NCBI GenBank assembly: GCA_019914995.1
Contig: CM034141.1
Coordinates: 7,139,167-7,203,166 of the forward strand
Direction: 5' to 3'
From: Acanthochlamys bracteata
Taxonomy: Eukaryota; Streptophyta; Magnoliopsida; Pandanales; Velloziaceae
DNA length: 64,000 nt
Shown: piece by piece, positions 46,084 to 58,764 of the stretch
Layout: each line of letters starts with the position of its first letter
Numbering within the stretch: position 1 is the stretch's first letter
Program-made: the position numbers and the translations under genes
The notes under the pieces: model-generated
What the model was told of the DNA's origin: nothing
The model's database searches: none
The model's input: only the letters and a program-made list of their open reading frames with translations

Positions 46084-46846
46084 GACCTTGAATGTTTAAT
46101 CCCCAAGGCAAGCTGCTGTTATGAAAAGATGAACGATGATACTCCTCCTTTCTTGAGCTGGAGTGCCGAGACTCAGTCAGGAAGTACCCGTTTGTATGGA
46201 TTGAACAAAGAGAGAAGCAGTTGGATACTTGGATGGATGGACATGCATAAAAAGTTTTGTGAAGTTTCTGTCTGTAAATATCGAGATACTGGTTTGGGTA
46301 TTAATTTGATATTTCATATTGAAGTATGGGAAGGAAGTAATTTTCTGTACAGTATGATAATGTGATAGAAGGAAAGAAGATTCAATCTGTAGAGGAGAAA
46401 TTTCTGCAGTGGTTGATTATAACATTATTGTATAGCTGCTGGAGAAAGTGAAATGGAAGAAAAGAAACAGCAGTAGGTTGGCCGAATTAATTAACTTAAC
46501 GGGCGAATATATAATATTTACCGGCCCACGGCCCAGAAAAACGAGGGTGATTTTCGGCCTCAAAGCACCTTATCACTCCCTTCCGTATCTTCTTCTTCTT
46601 TCTATCTACCCAAATCCTTCTCCTGTTTCTTCTTCTTCTCTCTCGGGGATTGATTGTTATGCGTTGATAAATATACGCAAGCATTTGAAGCCTCTGCCTT
46701 TCCTTAAAGAAGCAGTAGTAGAGCTCAGAAGACTTCTAGTTACTTACCCATCTCTTCTCTGCGGCAGGACTGTAGCGTTCTTCTTCCGGCTCCTGACCAA
46801 GAATTATCTTTTAGAGACAAATATAAGAGAAGATCAATCAGCAATC
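46084..46846. other. WD40 3' region, AKR2 promoter and leader
   Basis: No separate gene. A cluster of GCCCA/GGCC motifs (ACCGGCCCACGGCCCAG at about 46520, TTCGGCCT at about 46553) probably belongs to the AKR2 promoter. The upstream in-frame extension of the AKR2 reading frame (from 46448) is leader sequence. Confidence 0.5.
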
Positions 46847-49800
46847 ATGTCTTCCGCCTCCGAAGACAACATCAATTGTCAGACTCAAGACAAGGAGAAG
46901 GAAGATCAGAATCAGCATAAAGGTTTCTTCTTTTCCTTCTACGTCTTTAAGTCGATCCCTTCTTGAAAATCAAATCTTAAAAAAAAAAAATAAACAGCAG
47001 CAACAACTACAATTTCGTGTATGCTGTCGTTCATTCTATTTCAGGTGATGAATCAGGTGGTTCAGCTTCAGCTGAGGAGGACCAGCACAATATCACTGGA
47101 GCACCGCCTCAGGTTCCCCGCGGCTTTCCTCCTCCCAATCCTTTCGACTTTTCTGCAATGTCCAGTCTACTTAACGTACGTGCAACCCTCGCTGTTCCTT
47201 TCTTTCTGCATTGTTACTTCTCAACATGCATTCATTCATACATCGTTCAATCGCCTACCCAACTCACTTGAAATGAACTCGATGTCTCTTCAATAGACGT
47301 AATCTGCATATCCATTGAGCCAAACCTAATTGATTATTGTTCTAAGCTCCAAGAATCAAGTTTCATACTTGATGAATTTCAACTTTTGTTTCCTAAGTCT
47401 AAGCTGCTCTATTCTTAATTCCATTTCAGAAATTCTGTCCTTTTATATGCAGGATCCGAGTATAAAGGAACTAGCATCACAAATATCAAGGGATCCTGTG
47501 TTTGCTCAGATGGCAGAACAACTTCAGAAAAATGTTCAAAGTTCTGGTGAAGGCAGTGGACCTGCTCCTAATCCCCAACAATATTTCTCTACAATGCAGC
47601 AGGTTATGCAGAACCCTCAATTCGTGACTATGGCTGAGCGACTTGGGCAAGCTTTAATGCAGGTACTACTTTATCATAGACCCACAGTAGGATTTCTTTT
47701 CATTAGACTTTGAAAGGAACATGTATGGAGTTACGAGTCTGTACTCAACAGGATCCTGCTATGTCTAGCATGCTTGAAAATTTGACAAATCCAACAAGTA
47801 GGGAGCATCTTGAGGAACGGATGGCACGTGTCAAGCAAGACCCTTCACTGAAACCAATTCTTGATGAGATAGAAACTGGAGGTCCTGCTGCCATGATGAA
47901 GTACTGACAATTGATCTTTTGCTTTCTATTAAGTTCATCTCCTGCACTCTTAGGTTCATGTTGTCTAATGTTGTTTGGATAGGTATTGGAATGACCAGGA
48001 AGTTCTAAGGAAGCTTGGTCAAGTGATGGGAATAAGTGTGACAGGAGAGGCTGCAAGTTCAGCTGAGCACTTAGGAGCTGAGGAGGCTGAAGAAGAAACT
48101 GCATATGAGGATGAATCCATTGTTCATCAAACCGCCAGTACTGGTGATGTTGAGGTACTGGACCTGAACCATCTGAACAGTCATTTCCTTGAGCAGTTGT
48201 TTGCTTGTTATCAGGACAGAATTTTGTTATTTGAGCATTTCTGATGATAAATTATTAAACGCATAGGAAATGCATGAATCTTATGTCAAAGAATGTGCCA
48301 TAAATCTTTTATTATTTATCTTTTAAGGCTACTCTTCATGACTTGAGCTAGTTTGCATGCGTGACTAATAATTTGAGGAGAGCGGGCTTTCATGGAAGAG
48401 GATCAACTTCCTTCCTTTTAAGTAAATCAGCTAACTCATGGAAAGAAACCAGAGGTTCATTTGTTGATCTTGAATAAATGAATCCTTGAAGTGGATGTCG
48501 TGAGCGAGAAATCCTTGTGTTTTGTTTCAGCGGAAATCTAAAACTTCTGAGACCACAGATTGAGGTATTGGGAAATGCAGATATTGAAGAGAGACTTGTA
48601 TGCTTTTGAAATTGTCAGGCACCTTTCTCAAGGGTTGGTTACTTGGTTTTGCTTCTAGTCAGTAGAAAACCTTTCTAGATGATAGCTGAAGTCTAGTTAT
48701 TTGTTGTTGGAATAGGGTCTAAAGGGCGCATTGGCGGCTGGAGCTGACAAAGATGAGGAAGATTCTGAAGGAAGAAGAGCTTTGCATTTTGCATGTGGAT
48801 ATGGAAAGGTATGGATGTTATCTGTGCTTTATTTCTTATATAAGAAAGTTTGATCAATTTTAGCAGGCTTCCTTGTTGGTGCAGCTTGTGGGGACGCGTC
48901 TAATATTTTAAGAGGCCTTTTTACTTTCATACAAGTTATGTTGGATGTTAATAGAGCTTATTCCTTGCATGTAGTATGGGCAAATGTTGCGCTTGTTTAA
49001 TGAAGTACTCAAAGTTTGTCTGATATAGAATTTTGTAGACAACTGTTTCACCCACTCCTACCACAGTCTAGTTGGTAGTCCTTTTTTTATAGAAACATGG
49101 TGACAGGTTTTATGAAGTTGTCTTCATCTTAAGAGCTATGTTGTTCCACTAAGGGGTATTTACTGCAATATGAATAACGCGTACCTCCGCTACCATAGTC
49201 TAGTTGGTAGTCCTATCACTAAGTAGAGACAAGGTCACAGGTTGTATGAAGTTGTCTTCATCTTAAGAGCTATATTGTGACACTAGGGGGAACTTGCCAC
49301 AATATTAATGACGCTTATGTACTGGGAAACCCAATTGTAGCATTCCTAGTGCAGATCAAGATTCTTCCTAAGACAGTATTCAACGCATGCAAATTATGTC
49401 CATGTTACGGATGATTCACTTGTTAAATAAATTGCGAACTTCTGAGTATGCTGATACAATATATATATATTGCAAAACTCCTATTGAAACCTGTTAGCAA
49501 TTGGCATGCAGATTTACATCGTATTACTTATTTCAGGTCAAGTGTGCTCAAGTGCTACTTGAAGCTGGAGCTGCAGTAGATGCTTTGGACAAGAACAAAA
49601 ACACTCCCCTTCATTATGCTGCTGGTTATGGACAGAAGGATTGCGTTGCCTTGTTGCTGGAACATGGAGCAGCTGTGTAAGTTGCTCCTACTTTCTTCTC
49701 TAGCATATCTGCTTCTCATCATAATCATTATGGTTTTGGTCATGCAGCACCCTTCAAAATTTGGATGGTAAAACACCAATTGATGTTGCTAAGCTCAACA

Positions 49801-49847
49801 ATCAAGATGAAGTGCTGAAATTGCTTGAGAAGGATGCATTTTTGTGA
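46847..49847 (+). CDS. AKR2: Ankyrin repeat protein AKR2 (chloroplast outer-envelope targeting factor)
   Basis: Eight exons: 46847-46922, 47045-47175, 47453-47662, 47752-47900, 47983-48154, 48716-48808, 49537-49676, 49748-49847; product 356 residues (Arabidopsis AKR2A is about 340). AKR2 is a cytosolic factor that captures nascent outer-envelope and some peroxisomal membrane proteins. The acidic N-terminus is followed by [20 protein letters not shown]. Next come STI1-type helices ([71 protein letters not shown]). The C-terminus carries ankyrin repeats, about residues 246-350 ([70 protein letters not shown]). Intron 6 contains a tandem SINE-like duplication. All junctions are GT-AG. Confidence 0.95.
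49058..49312 (+). repeat. Tandem pair of tRNA-derived SINE-like units in an AKR2 intron
   Basis: Two units of about 120 bp, roughly 49060-49185 and 49186-49312, share AGTCTAGTTGGTAGTCCT, a CACAGGTT(T/G)TATGAAG segment and TTGTCTTCATCTTAAGAGCT. The first block resembles an RNA polymerase III A box (TRGYNNARTGG) and GGTCACAGGTTGTATG a decayed B box (GGTTCRANNC), as in tRNA-derived plant SINEs. The spacing of roughly 40 bp fits. Neither copy has an obvious A-rich tail. Confidence 0.55.
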
Positions 49848-51937
49848 CTTCACAAGGTTTGCTTATTCAAGAGGGAAAGAAAATTTGCTTTTTGGAGGTC
49901 CATCATCGATTTCTCCAGGCTTCTTTTAAGTCGACTGATTCGGACTTTGTCATATGTAATTTTGTCATACCGTACAAGTATTGTTGTATATGAACCGATA
50001 ATAATATGATACGTGACAAAAGTTTAAAGATTTTAACTGCTCACTTCTTTTTCCCTATGGAACTTATTTCAGTAACATATTTCAAAGGAACTGCCTGGCT
50101 CTTGCTCTTCCATAGCTAGAAACATCACCACTCAATTTGATATTTTCCCACTTCTTGAGAAATTCAAGAAACAATAACTCAAAAGAGAATGAAGCAGAAA
50201 ACGATTTAGATACATATGAGCAGCTAACATTCAAAAAGTTCTATATTCCACTGTTTCATGTATCACAAAGTAGTACTACCACTTGGAAACATGTATTCAA
50301 CAAAACACAAGCATTGATTCATTCAACACAACCACACTTGTGAATCAACCAGATTCTTTATACAAAAAGCCAGAAGAATTTATTTCTCGTTCTAAATATT
50401 CAGTACACATTTCTGCAGATACTAGTACACATTTTGCTTCTTGTTTCCTTGCTTTTATCTTCTTCATTGCAGCAGCTGTCTCTGCTGGGTTGTGTGACGT
50501 TGCTGAGAAGATCAGGATGTGTTGGCTTTGCTATTTTGCCCAGGCTGAGAGCCTTTATTACAAGCCTCTTGGTGGTCTTGCTACTCTAGGTGACAATTTT
50601 CTCTACATTGTAGTTGTTGAATTTGTATGGCAATTTGTTTTATTAGATTGGCATGTCGTGAATTGTTTCAAGTGGGTAAACCTGATTAGATGCCACATCT
50701 ATACATGAGATTATTTTCACACATCCAGGTGCAGGTGTAGGTGGCTGTAATTATATAGGATGTAATTGAGTAATAATTTGCTTTGTCTGAACATTTTGAT
50801 TTTCTGGGCAAGTACTAGATTCATCTATTACAAATGATCCGATCTAATGTGGACCTTCATCACAAATTGCGAAGGTCAATTTAGAAGTTTGATGAGCAAT
50901 AAGGTTCTGTTGTTCTGATTTTGTTTCATAATGTTGATGCTTTCTCGTATTTGCCATTTCTTGCATCTAGTTTATGATTGTGAGTTATATAAATTTCATT
51001 TTGTCTGCAGTCTTTGATGTTTGCAAGGTGGTTAGGTTTAAAGTAATTGTGTTCTCTTCCTTAGGAATGGTACTTACTTTATCTCTAATTGTTTGTGTTA
51101 TTCTCTGGTCTTATTGAGAATACTGGTAAGGTAGTATGAGAGAGCAGTGGATGACTTATTGATGTGCACCACATGCTATTTTGACTTTGGTACGTCAAGT
51201 CACCTGAGCATTTAGTATATACAGTGCCGTAAGAAAAAGTACATGCATATATTTTTCTTATCTACAATGTTGGTTTACTTTTAAGATGCTCCATTATGTT
51301 CAAGCTATTTTTGAAACTTTGTTGATGCAATAGCTTCTTTCTATTTTTATGTAGCATTGAAGTGATGTCTGTTTATTGTCCTTACGACCTACCTTATAGT
51401 CGTGAAGTAGGAATTTGTTTAGCATTGCACTAACGCACTTACACGCATCTGATTTGTCTTGTTTGATAACTAGCAGAATCAATGACATGCCTAAATAAGA
51501 AAGGGCATGTTTATGATTTCTATTTTTTCAGTTGTCTGCACTACCATGCTCTTTTGCAAGTGTTTGCTCTCAGTTATCATATGTGCTATGATCTTATCCT
51601 TTACAACAAAATTATGATGATGATGAGAATTTGATGGTACTGAGAATTTGTTATTGGTGTGGCAAGTAGGTTGTATTTGGAAAATCATGTATGCTGGCAA
51701 GCTAGAAGATGTCTTTCTTATGCACTTATTTGGTTTCCTATATATGTTGGACTTTTTTAATAAACTTATCTCGTTATTTTTAGAATGGTTTGGTGATGTG
51801 TTTGGTGAGATTATGTTTTCCTTTTGTCTTGCTTTAATAATGTTTGACACATTTAAAAGTTTGGTCTTTCTATCCTATGCTGTACGATGTGGTAAATATG
51901 TCCATTGAAAGTGTTGATTTGTATCCTACTTGGTTTG

Positions 51938-52058
51938 TGATTGCAGGCAATTTGCTTGTCAAAGGATAAAGAATTCCTTGCGTCAACAATCCTTGACTAT
52001 GTGGTTCTTGATTGTAGGCAATTTGTGTGCTAAAGGATAAAGAGTTCCTTGCATCAAC
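51938..52058 (+). repeat. Local 50-bp direct duplication
   Basis: Copies at 51938-51987 and 52009-52058, period 71 bp, both containing AGGCAATTTG, AAAGGATAAAGA and TTCCTTGC(G/A)TCAAC with only a few differences. Each begins with a plausible splice acceptor (TTGCAG or TTGTAG). No gene is attached. Confidence 0.75.
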
Positions 52059-53342
52059 TAGCCCTCCGTGTCGAGAAAATTCAGACATTGGCAGGATATG
52101 TTGTGCTTGTGCTGGAAGATTTTGATGGTGAATGAGGTAGAATTTGGCCTAATGTTTGAGTTTTTTCTGGATTTTAAAATATTGTCACTATGATGTCACT
52201 GGATTTGGGTTTTGAGAGTGGTCATGCTTGTGTTGTTTGTTGACACACTGTACTCATGTTAAAATTAGATTATTGGTAATCGTCGAACTTGTTATTATCT
52301 TGCTAAAGAAGTAAAGATATATTGATGTTGTAGCTGCAACAAAACATAAGGCACATTTAGAAACATATTTAGCTTTTGTACTTACTCTTGTTCTTTGGCC
52401 TTCAAATTTATATGTTGTGTAGTTTTAAGGTTTCCTTACCGGATTAGAAGTAAGCATGCATTATCCACACAGCATCCTTGGATGTGTATTTTGTTATTGT
52501 CTTATTTTTGGTAACAAATCCGTTTGTATAGTCTGCTTATGGTTTTTTTTTTTTTGGGCTAATTGTGCATCTATGTTCGCTATGCATGATTTTGGTCAGT
52601 GAACATGTAGTCAAAAGGTTTTCGTTTTGGTGAAGTAAAACTAGGTTGTAATAATGTTGAAACTATGTTGTACCTTGCAACTTATCTGCTACATCTTTCA
52701 TAGTCGGCAATGCTAACTTAGATTTGAATTTGAACAAAAGTGGACAAAAATTGCATCAAGTAAGTTATGTGTTGAATGATGTTGTCTTTTTGAATTTGGT
52801 AAGTGATTGATTTATAGATGCTCTTTGCAAGTCATGTTAAATCACTAAAGTTCCTCCTTTCTTGTGTTTTGTTTGCTTGTTTTATTATGGCTTTGTTGTG
52901 TTCTGTCAGTCAGCATACTCTGCAAGATAAATTCTGTACTGGTTACGTGAGATTTCTGATTGTTACTCGGCTTACTCCTTGCTATTTGTAAGGTTGTTAT
53001 GCCTAAAGATGTCCCGTTTTGACTAAAATGATAACATTTACTACTGAAGTGAAAATTTAATCATGTATGTTTTATTCCTTATTCCCTATATTCTTTTCTG
53101 GTTGTAGGAAGACCCTCAACTGGAGAACTTTCAAATGCTTGCTTGTTGCTAGCCAGAATGGTAAGTAGGTGGGTATTTCTAAACTTTTCTGTGGTATGTT
53201 TGGCCTGAGTTGGTTCCGAGCTCGGGTGAGTGTTGTATTAAAATTTTCTTGCTTTCCTTCATTTATTCTGCACTAGTAAAATTTTCATTTTTTTAGTTGA
53301 CTTAATCCTACATTTGATATAGTTATTATTACTATTAATACG

Positions 53343-53421
53343 TTTCATTTGGAGGCCCCGGAGTACGGGGGATGAGATGTTCGAGATTAAATGAGCCCAG
53401 GCATCTGCCCTCCAAATGAAA
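53343..53421. repeat. Short foldback with 13-bp perfect inverted repeat
   Basis: TTTCATTTGGAGG at 53343-53355 and its exact inverse complement at 53409-53421 surround a GC-richer 53-bp core. Weaker complementarity (ATTATTAC.../...GTAATAAT) extends each arm by about 25 bp. It may be a minimal MITE; no target duplication is evident. Confidence 0.65.
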
Positions 53422-55036
53422 TGTGTCTATAGTTTGTAATAATTATATTAATTGTATGATAATTTCAACTGAAAAGTAACGTAAAGTTTTACTTGTTTAG
53501 AATAAAAGAAGGTAAATAAGAAAAAATTAATGCAAACCTCATTTAAGCCTCTCATTTAGTCTTCATTTATTTGGGTTATTATTTTGTATATATTTTTTAA
53601 TATATTAGATATGTCTATATTAAATGCATCTTTGGATCCTTTTTCTAAATACTATGTCATTGTAAATAAAGCATGTGCTTGTATGGAAGTATGTTTGTGC
53701 ATTTTTCATTTGTGTGCTTGTGCATGCGGTGTGGGTAGAACTACATGTGGTTTGATTCCCATGGGGTTTGAGCCTTGATATTAGTAGTATCGGCGTTGGC
53801 GTTGGAGAGGGAGTGAATAACACTTTTATTCTTAATGTATAAAATGGTTATAACAGTTTTGATTTTAGGAAAAATCCAAATTTAGCTGGTCAATTTGGAC
53901 CTTCAATGTTAATTTGTATTTAATGTCATGTAGTGGAAGTTTTGTTTGAAAGAGTAAAAGTCCTAAAATAAATAGAAAGTTTAGGCAGAGGCATACAAAA
54001 GAACAAGTTTAACTATCAAGGCATTATTATAATTACAACATTCTAGTTGGATCAGAAAGTTTATAAGGTTCTTAATTCTAGCTTATAGATTTCATTGTCA
54101 AGAGTGGTGTGGTCGTATTTGTATATTGGATTTATTAAGTTCCGTTCTTTGAGAAGAGAAGAGGTTTTAATCTTGTAAATATATTCCCCCATCCCCACCC
54201 CGACCCCTCGAACCAAAAAAAAAAAAAAAAAAAGGAAAATGAAAAAAAGTAAGAATGAAGTTTGGATATGATATTATGATTTAGTGATACTGAATTGTTT
54301 GGCAATTTCTTGTTAATGGTCATTTCAATCTGTGTTACGATCTTAGAGAAAACATGTACAGTTTAGGATTTGTGAAAGGTGCAAAATGATAATTGATGAT
54401 GAGTTCAAGGGATTTCATATTTCAGGTGCATGTGAAATATCTAGTATCACTCTGAGGATTTGGATTGAAGTTGAGTAATTGAAGAGCATTAGTTTGTCTT
54501 TTACTAGGTAGGGGTGATGCCGTTTACGAAAGTCTTGGCTCTACCCTAAGGCGCCAATGGGATATGTAGGCAGTGGATTTTGAGGCCTGAGGTCTCATCT
54601 CCATGCAACCACACTTTTTTTTTCTTTATTTGTGTGTGCGTGTATGTCGGTTCATTTTTGCATAAGCATATAGCATTGCATTTCAAAGTGTACTAAAATA
54701 TGTAAAGCTGCTATCTTCTGAGAATCACATGAATTTCTAAATAGCATCATTTTGGTAGTATGTTTATAAAAGTGGAAACTGAGCGATAATTTTATTACTT
54801 TATAAAATAAATTTTGTTTTGAGAATATTCATAGCTTGATACTGTTTCTTAACATGCAATTGCAAATGAATGGTACTTTAATTGTTTATTATCATACTTA
54901 ATGTGTAGAATTTTATCTCTTATACTATTATTCTTCCTCAATTTTCTTTTATTTGTTTCTTCGTTTCAAGTTGAGTCTATAATGATTTATACGGAAGATT
55001 GTAAACAGTGACATTGAGGGCTTGTATTAATTCACT

Positions 55037-55218
55037 AAATTCAATTTTTTTAAAATTTACTTTCAATACAAAATAAATAATTAAAATATTTTTTGATAAA
55101 AATATTATTTTTTAAATTCAGTTTAAAAATTTTTTTAATACAAAATAAATAAAAAAATTATTTTTAATAAATTATTTTTATAATTTACTTTTTAAATTCT
55201 GTTGAACAAATTGAATTT
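55037..55218. mobile_element. AT-rich element with 11-bp inverted ends
   Basis: AAATTCAATTT at 55037-55047 is the exact inverse complement of 55208-55218. The inside is almost pure A/T with repeated TACAAAATAAATAA blocks. It is probably a decayed MITE; low base complexity makes chance pairing possible. Confidence 0.4.
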
Positions 55219-55293
55219 ATTTTAAAGTAAATATGTCGTGAATGTATAAGATTTTGATAACAAATCAAATCAAAACGGAAAACAGGCCAGCTG

Positions 55294-55453
55294 GAGGCCC
55301 ATATGCATACTGGCCGACTGCAGATTGACTGCTGACGGAGGCCCATCATCACATGGGCCGACATGAGGCCCATCATTATTTGGGCTGATCATAGCCATCA
55401 GTATATGGCCGATTTTAGGCCCATTGTATGGGCTGATTGTGGCCCATCAGCAT
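55294..55453. repeat. Minisatellite of self-complementary GGCCCAT...ATGGGCC units
   Basis: Five or six degenerate units of about 26-28 bp follow the pattern AGGCCCATCATTATATGGGC then TGAT. Each unit has GGCCCAT at one end and ATGGGC(C) or TTGGGC at the other, so every unit can form a small hairpin. TGGGCC is also the plant site II core. The first unit is longer and less regular. The array is a GC-richer island in very AT-rich DNA, with no gene start beside it. Confidence 0.75.
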
Positions 55454-58225
55454 AGAGATAACTATTATTCTCTAGTTAGATTTGAAGTCTGAGATTATTA
55501 ATAACGTAACACAGTTAAAATAATTTTAGTGGATGTTTAGACTTACCAATTGTAGTACTTGAAGTTTGTTTTGACTTTCTCCCTTTGCGTAAGAATGGTT
55601 GTCTTGATTTTTTTCTTCGAAGTCGTGGTGTTATTGCATCTTCCAAACATTACATGAATCAGGGTTGCTTTGGAGGTGGTGTATATTTTTGAGAAGTGTA
55701 GTCCTGAGGTGCAAGCAACTTGAGCAATAATGGCAGCTGCTTTAACTGTGCACTTGGCCTTGCCTACTTAAATTTTTTTAATTTTCTATTGATAACCCAT
55801 ATATGCGCTCCTCAAGCATATCCTAGCTTTTTTTATTTGTTTTGTTTTCATCTAAGTGCATGATGAACCTTCTTCTGAGTTTTTTCTTTTCTGTTTTTTC
55901 CGAGGGAAGTCAAATTTATTTGCTTTTGAACTTAGGTATAGTAGATACATTATCTTTTTTCACTTCCCATTCTAAAAATATTATTAGGGAATGAAGGCAA
56001 TGGATTGGCTTTTTGGAGTAGAGAATTTCATTAACATCATGTAATAGTGAAGTAAAATTGTCTGATTTGGTGCTATTGTTTTTTGAAGTTGATATTATAT
56101 CTTCATTTACTTTCTTTTAATTTGAAGTTGATCAGCGAAATAGGATAATATTCTAGGATATTCATAAAGCTATAAGTTTAGTGATCCACATTTACATTCA
56201 AGCTATTGTCTTAAGTATAGCTGTTGTTTTATTAAGTTATGCTGTTACCTTAATTTCTAGTGCTTATGTTTAGTCATGTGGATTGCTGCTTCGTACTTGT
56301 TCAGCTCATTCAGAACTTTAAATTACTTTTACAGTAAGGGCTATCATGAAAATAACTGCTCTAAGTATGTTGCTTCAGTTGACTTGCTCTAAGCTCTCTG
56401 CCTTGTGCTTACAATGTGCTGACTAGTTCCAGGTGCATTAATAATTAACCAACTGAAAGCTAAATGAACATAAGATGTCATGTTCTGTTTTTTCCAAACA
56501 AGTTTTAGTATCATTGCCATGTAAAGTATGGCAAGTAGAGTTCGCTAGGTCTTGGATGGTCTTACATCTACAAAGTATAGTCTGGAGAGGCAAACCTGAT
56601 ATAAACAATAATTATTAGGAAGGTAACATTATAAATGATCTCTTTTTTGAACTTCTCATTGAATTTTGAAGAATTTGGGCTGAGCAAGCTTTGTAAATAT
56701 TAGTTTATGATCATACAAGGTTATCGTTCACCTTCACTGGCTTTGAGTAGCAACTGGATGAAGCCATATTTTTATGCAGAATTTCATGCATCTTGGCTCC
56801 AGAGCTTGCAGTAAGGCCAGAAATAGGTCAAAATTGAATCCTGTTTATTGTAATCTTAATCTTTTGTAGTTGATTTTGTGCACCATAATGGCTTCATTCT
56901 TTTATTTCATATTCAGGATGTGCTGGTAGTGTGTATCATGGTTACATCATTCTAATATGCTCGATTCTCTTGCATTGCAAATGGATGAAGAGCAAGTAGC
57001 TCTTCAGCTCCATGATTGAGTTCAATTTGAATTAACACTACAACAGTTCACCATGAAATTATTCTTAAATGTGTTGTGTGCAGATGTTTCACCTCATAGC
57101 TGCTTCAACATTCTAATTACTGGGAGGAATATTTATGGCTTGAATTTGCACAGTTATTTTTCATACATGTAGACTAGCTTTCACTTTTTGATTGTGGGAA
57201 TGTAGAGAGTTGCATGAACAAGGCATGCCCATGGTGTGTTTGAGCTATGCAGAAGTTGGTAAATAGTATCCATGGAATTTGAATCAGTTATTAATGTTTT
57301 TTGTTGGATTTCTATGCTTTCAAACAGGTTGGTCTCATTTGGTCGGGGATTAATGGAAATGAAAACTATAAGAGTAAGAATACAAATTTGAATGGAGAAA
57401 TAAAGAATGTATACAAAATATTTAAAACTGTATTAGTAAGTTTTCAAAAGCAGCAATCGTAAAAAACTTGTAAAAATGTATTAATGGTGATACTCGGCTT
57501 TGCTTTATTTTGCTTTTAGTCCGAAAAAGCAGCAGGCTGTATAAAATTTGTTTAGCAATTGTTGTTTTTTTGCTAAACAAGCTGCTTTGTTTAGTTCTAA
57601 AGAGAAAGTATCAATGTTTTTTTAGAAAGCAGCACACAGCTATTCTCTTGGGACTTAAAAAAGATATTTTTATTCATATTAAATTAAGATAATTATAATA
57701 TTTATAAATTCTCCTATTCCTTTTATTCTTTCATCACCCTCATTTTTTCACTCTGAAGTTCTTGCTTGGTTCCTCCTATTTAAGTTAAAACAAGCCTCTC
57801 TCTCTCTTTGCTCCTTCTCTTGATCATTTTAGCATGCAATTTCATCATGTGTTATATTGAATACTTAAGTAGATGGAAGATACACTTGCTGTATGATGCT
57901 CTTGTTTTGGCAAGCTTTATAAGTTTCTTTTCCAGTAAAAAAGAGTTGAAGTTTGTATGCAGAATTTGTTTACAGCCACAACTTTATTGCAGCATTAGGA
58001 AAGTTGGAACTTGAAATACGTTTTAGTTACTAGATATGTTTAATTGTTGGCCTTTGATTTCATGGTCCCTTTTCTAGATTATTTATTCGTTGTACTTGTG
58101 TTTGTCAAGTCTTTATTATGCTGCTATATTTGGTTGTATTTCATTTGCAAAAGGGAATTTGGTGGTTTTGATGTGAACTCATGGATGCATTCTCCAACCT
58201 GGATTCTGCTGTGAGGGGAAGTATC

Positions 58226-58764
58226 TGTTAGAAATAGCTAGTATGTTCGGTTGTCGATAGACGTAGCGAAAATATAAACACACTAAAGGATCTTGCGGAA
58301 ACAATATGAGAATTGAAAAAAGAGCAAAATAAACACAAAGACAAGAGAATTACGTGGAGAAAAACGAGAAAAATCCCACGGAAAGGCAAACTAGCCTTCA
58401 AAAAAATCACTAACTCAAAGCAATTACAAACTCTTATATTACACTTTAAGTGGAACTTCTAACTAGAATACTTTTCTTCTAACTCTCACACTTGATATTA
58501 GAATGGTGTGATTGATGCATCAAACAAGTAATTCTTACCCATATATATAGTGGTGTCAAAGAGACTCTTGAACTTCCAAACCTTCCCACTAATTGAGTCA
58601 TTTGGCTTTCTATTCTTCATTAGGTGCTTTAACTTCTTTAACCTTCCAACATCATGGGTGGTGTTTTATCTTCCTTAATCCTTTAGTATTCCAACATGAA
58701 TGCATATTTAATTTGTTAGCCACTATGTACCACTAATTTACATAGTGCTTTATAGTATCTAACA
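58226..58764 (-). repeat. Copia 3' LTR
   Basis: 539 bp with TG...CA ends, equal in length to its partner at 61528-62066. It lies downstream of the polypurine tract in element orientation. It contains CATATATATAGTGG (about 58540), a possible promoter region. Confidence 0.95.

Larger units (their letters stand above)
49848..58220. other. 8.4-kb gene-poor spacer
   Basis: No coherent gene could be assembled on either strand. It holds an exon-like open segment at about 50480-50588, a 50-bp duplication (51938-51987, 52009-52058), a 13-bp foldback (53343/53421), a poly(A) run at about 54217-54236, an AT-rich inverted-repeat element (55037-55218) and a GGCCCAT minisatellite (55294-55453). There is also a stem-forming TTTAGCA...TGCTAAA pair at about 57553-57586. 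The remainder is T-rich and resembles intron or untranslated sequence, so a long non-coding transcript or very long introns cannot be excluded. Confidence 0.45.

Noticed and set aside
54180-54236. A tRNA-derived SINE ending in the poly(A) run
   Set aside because: CCTCGAACC before the A-run resembles an inverted B box, but no A box lies at the right distance and the orientation would put the A-run at the wrong end.
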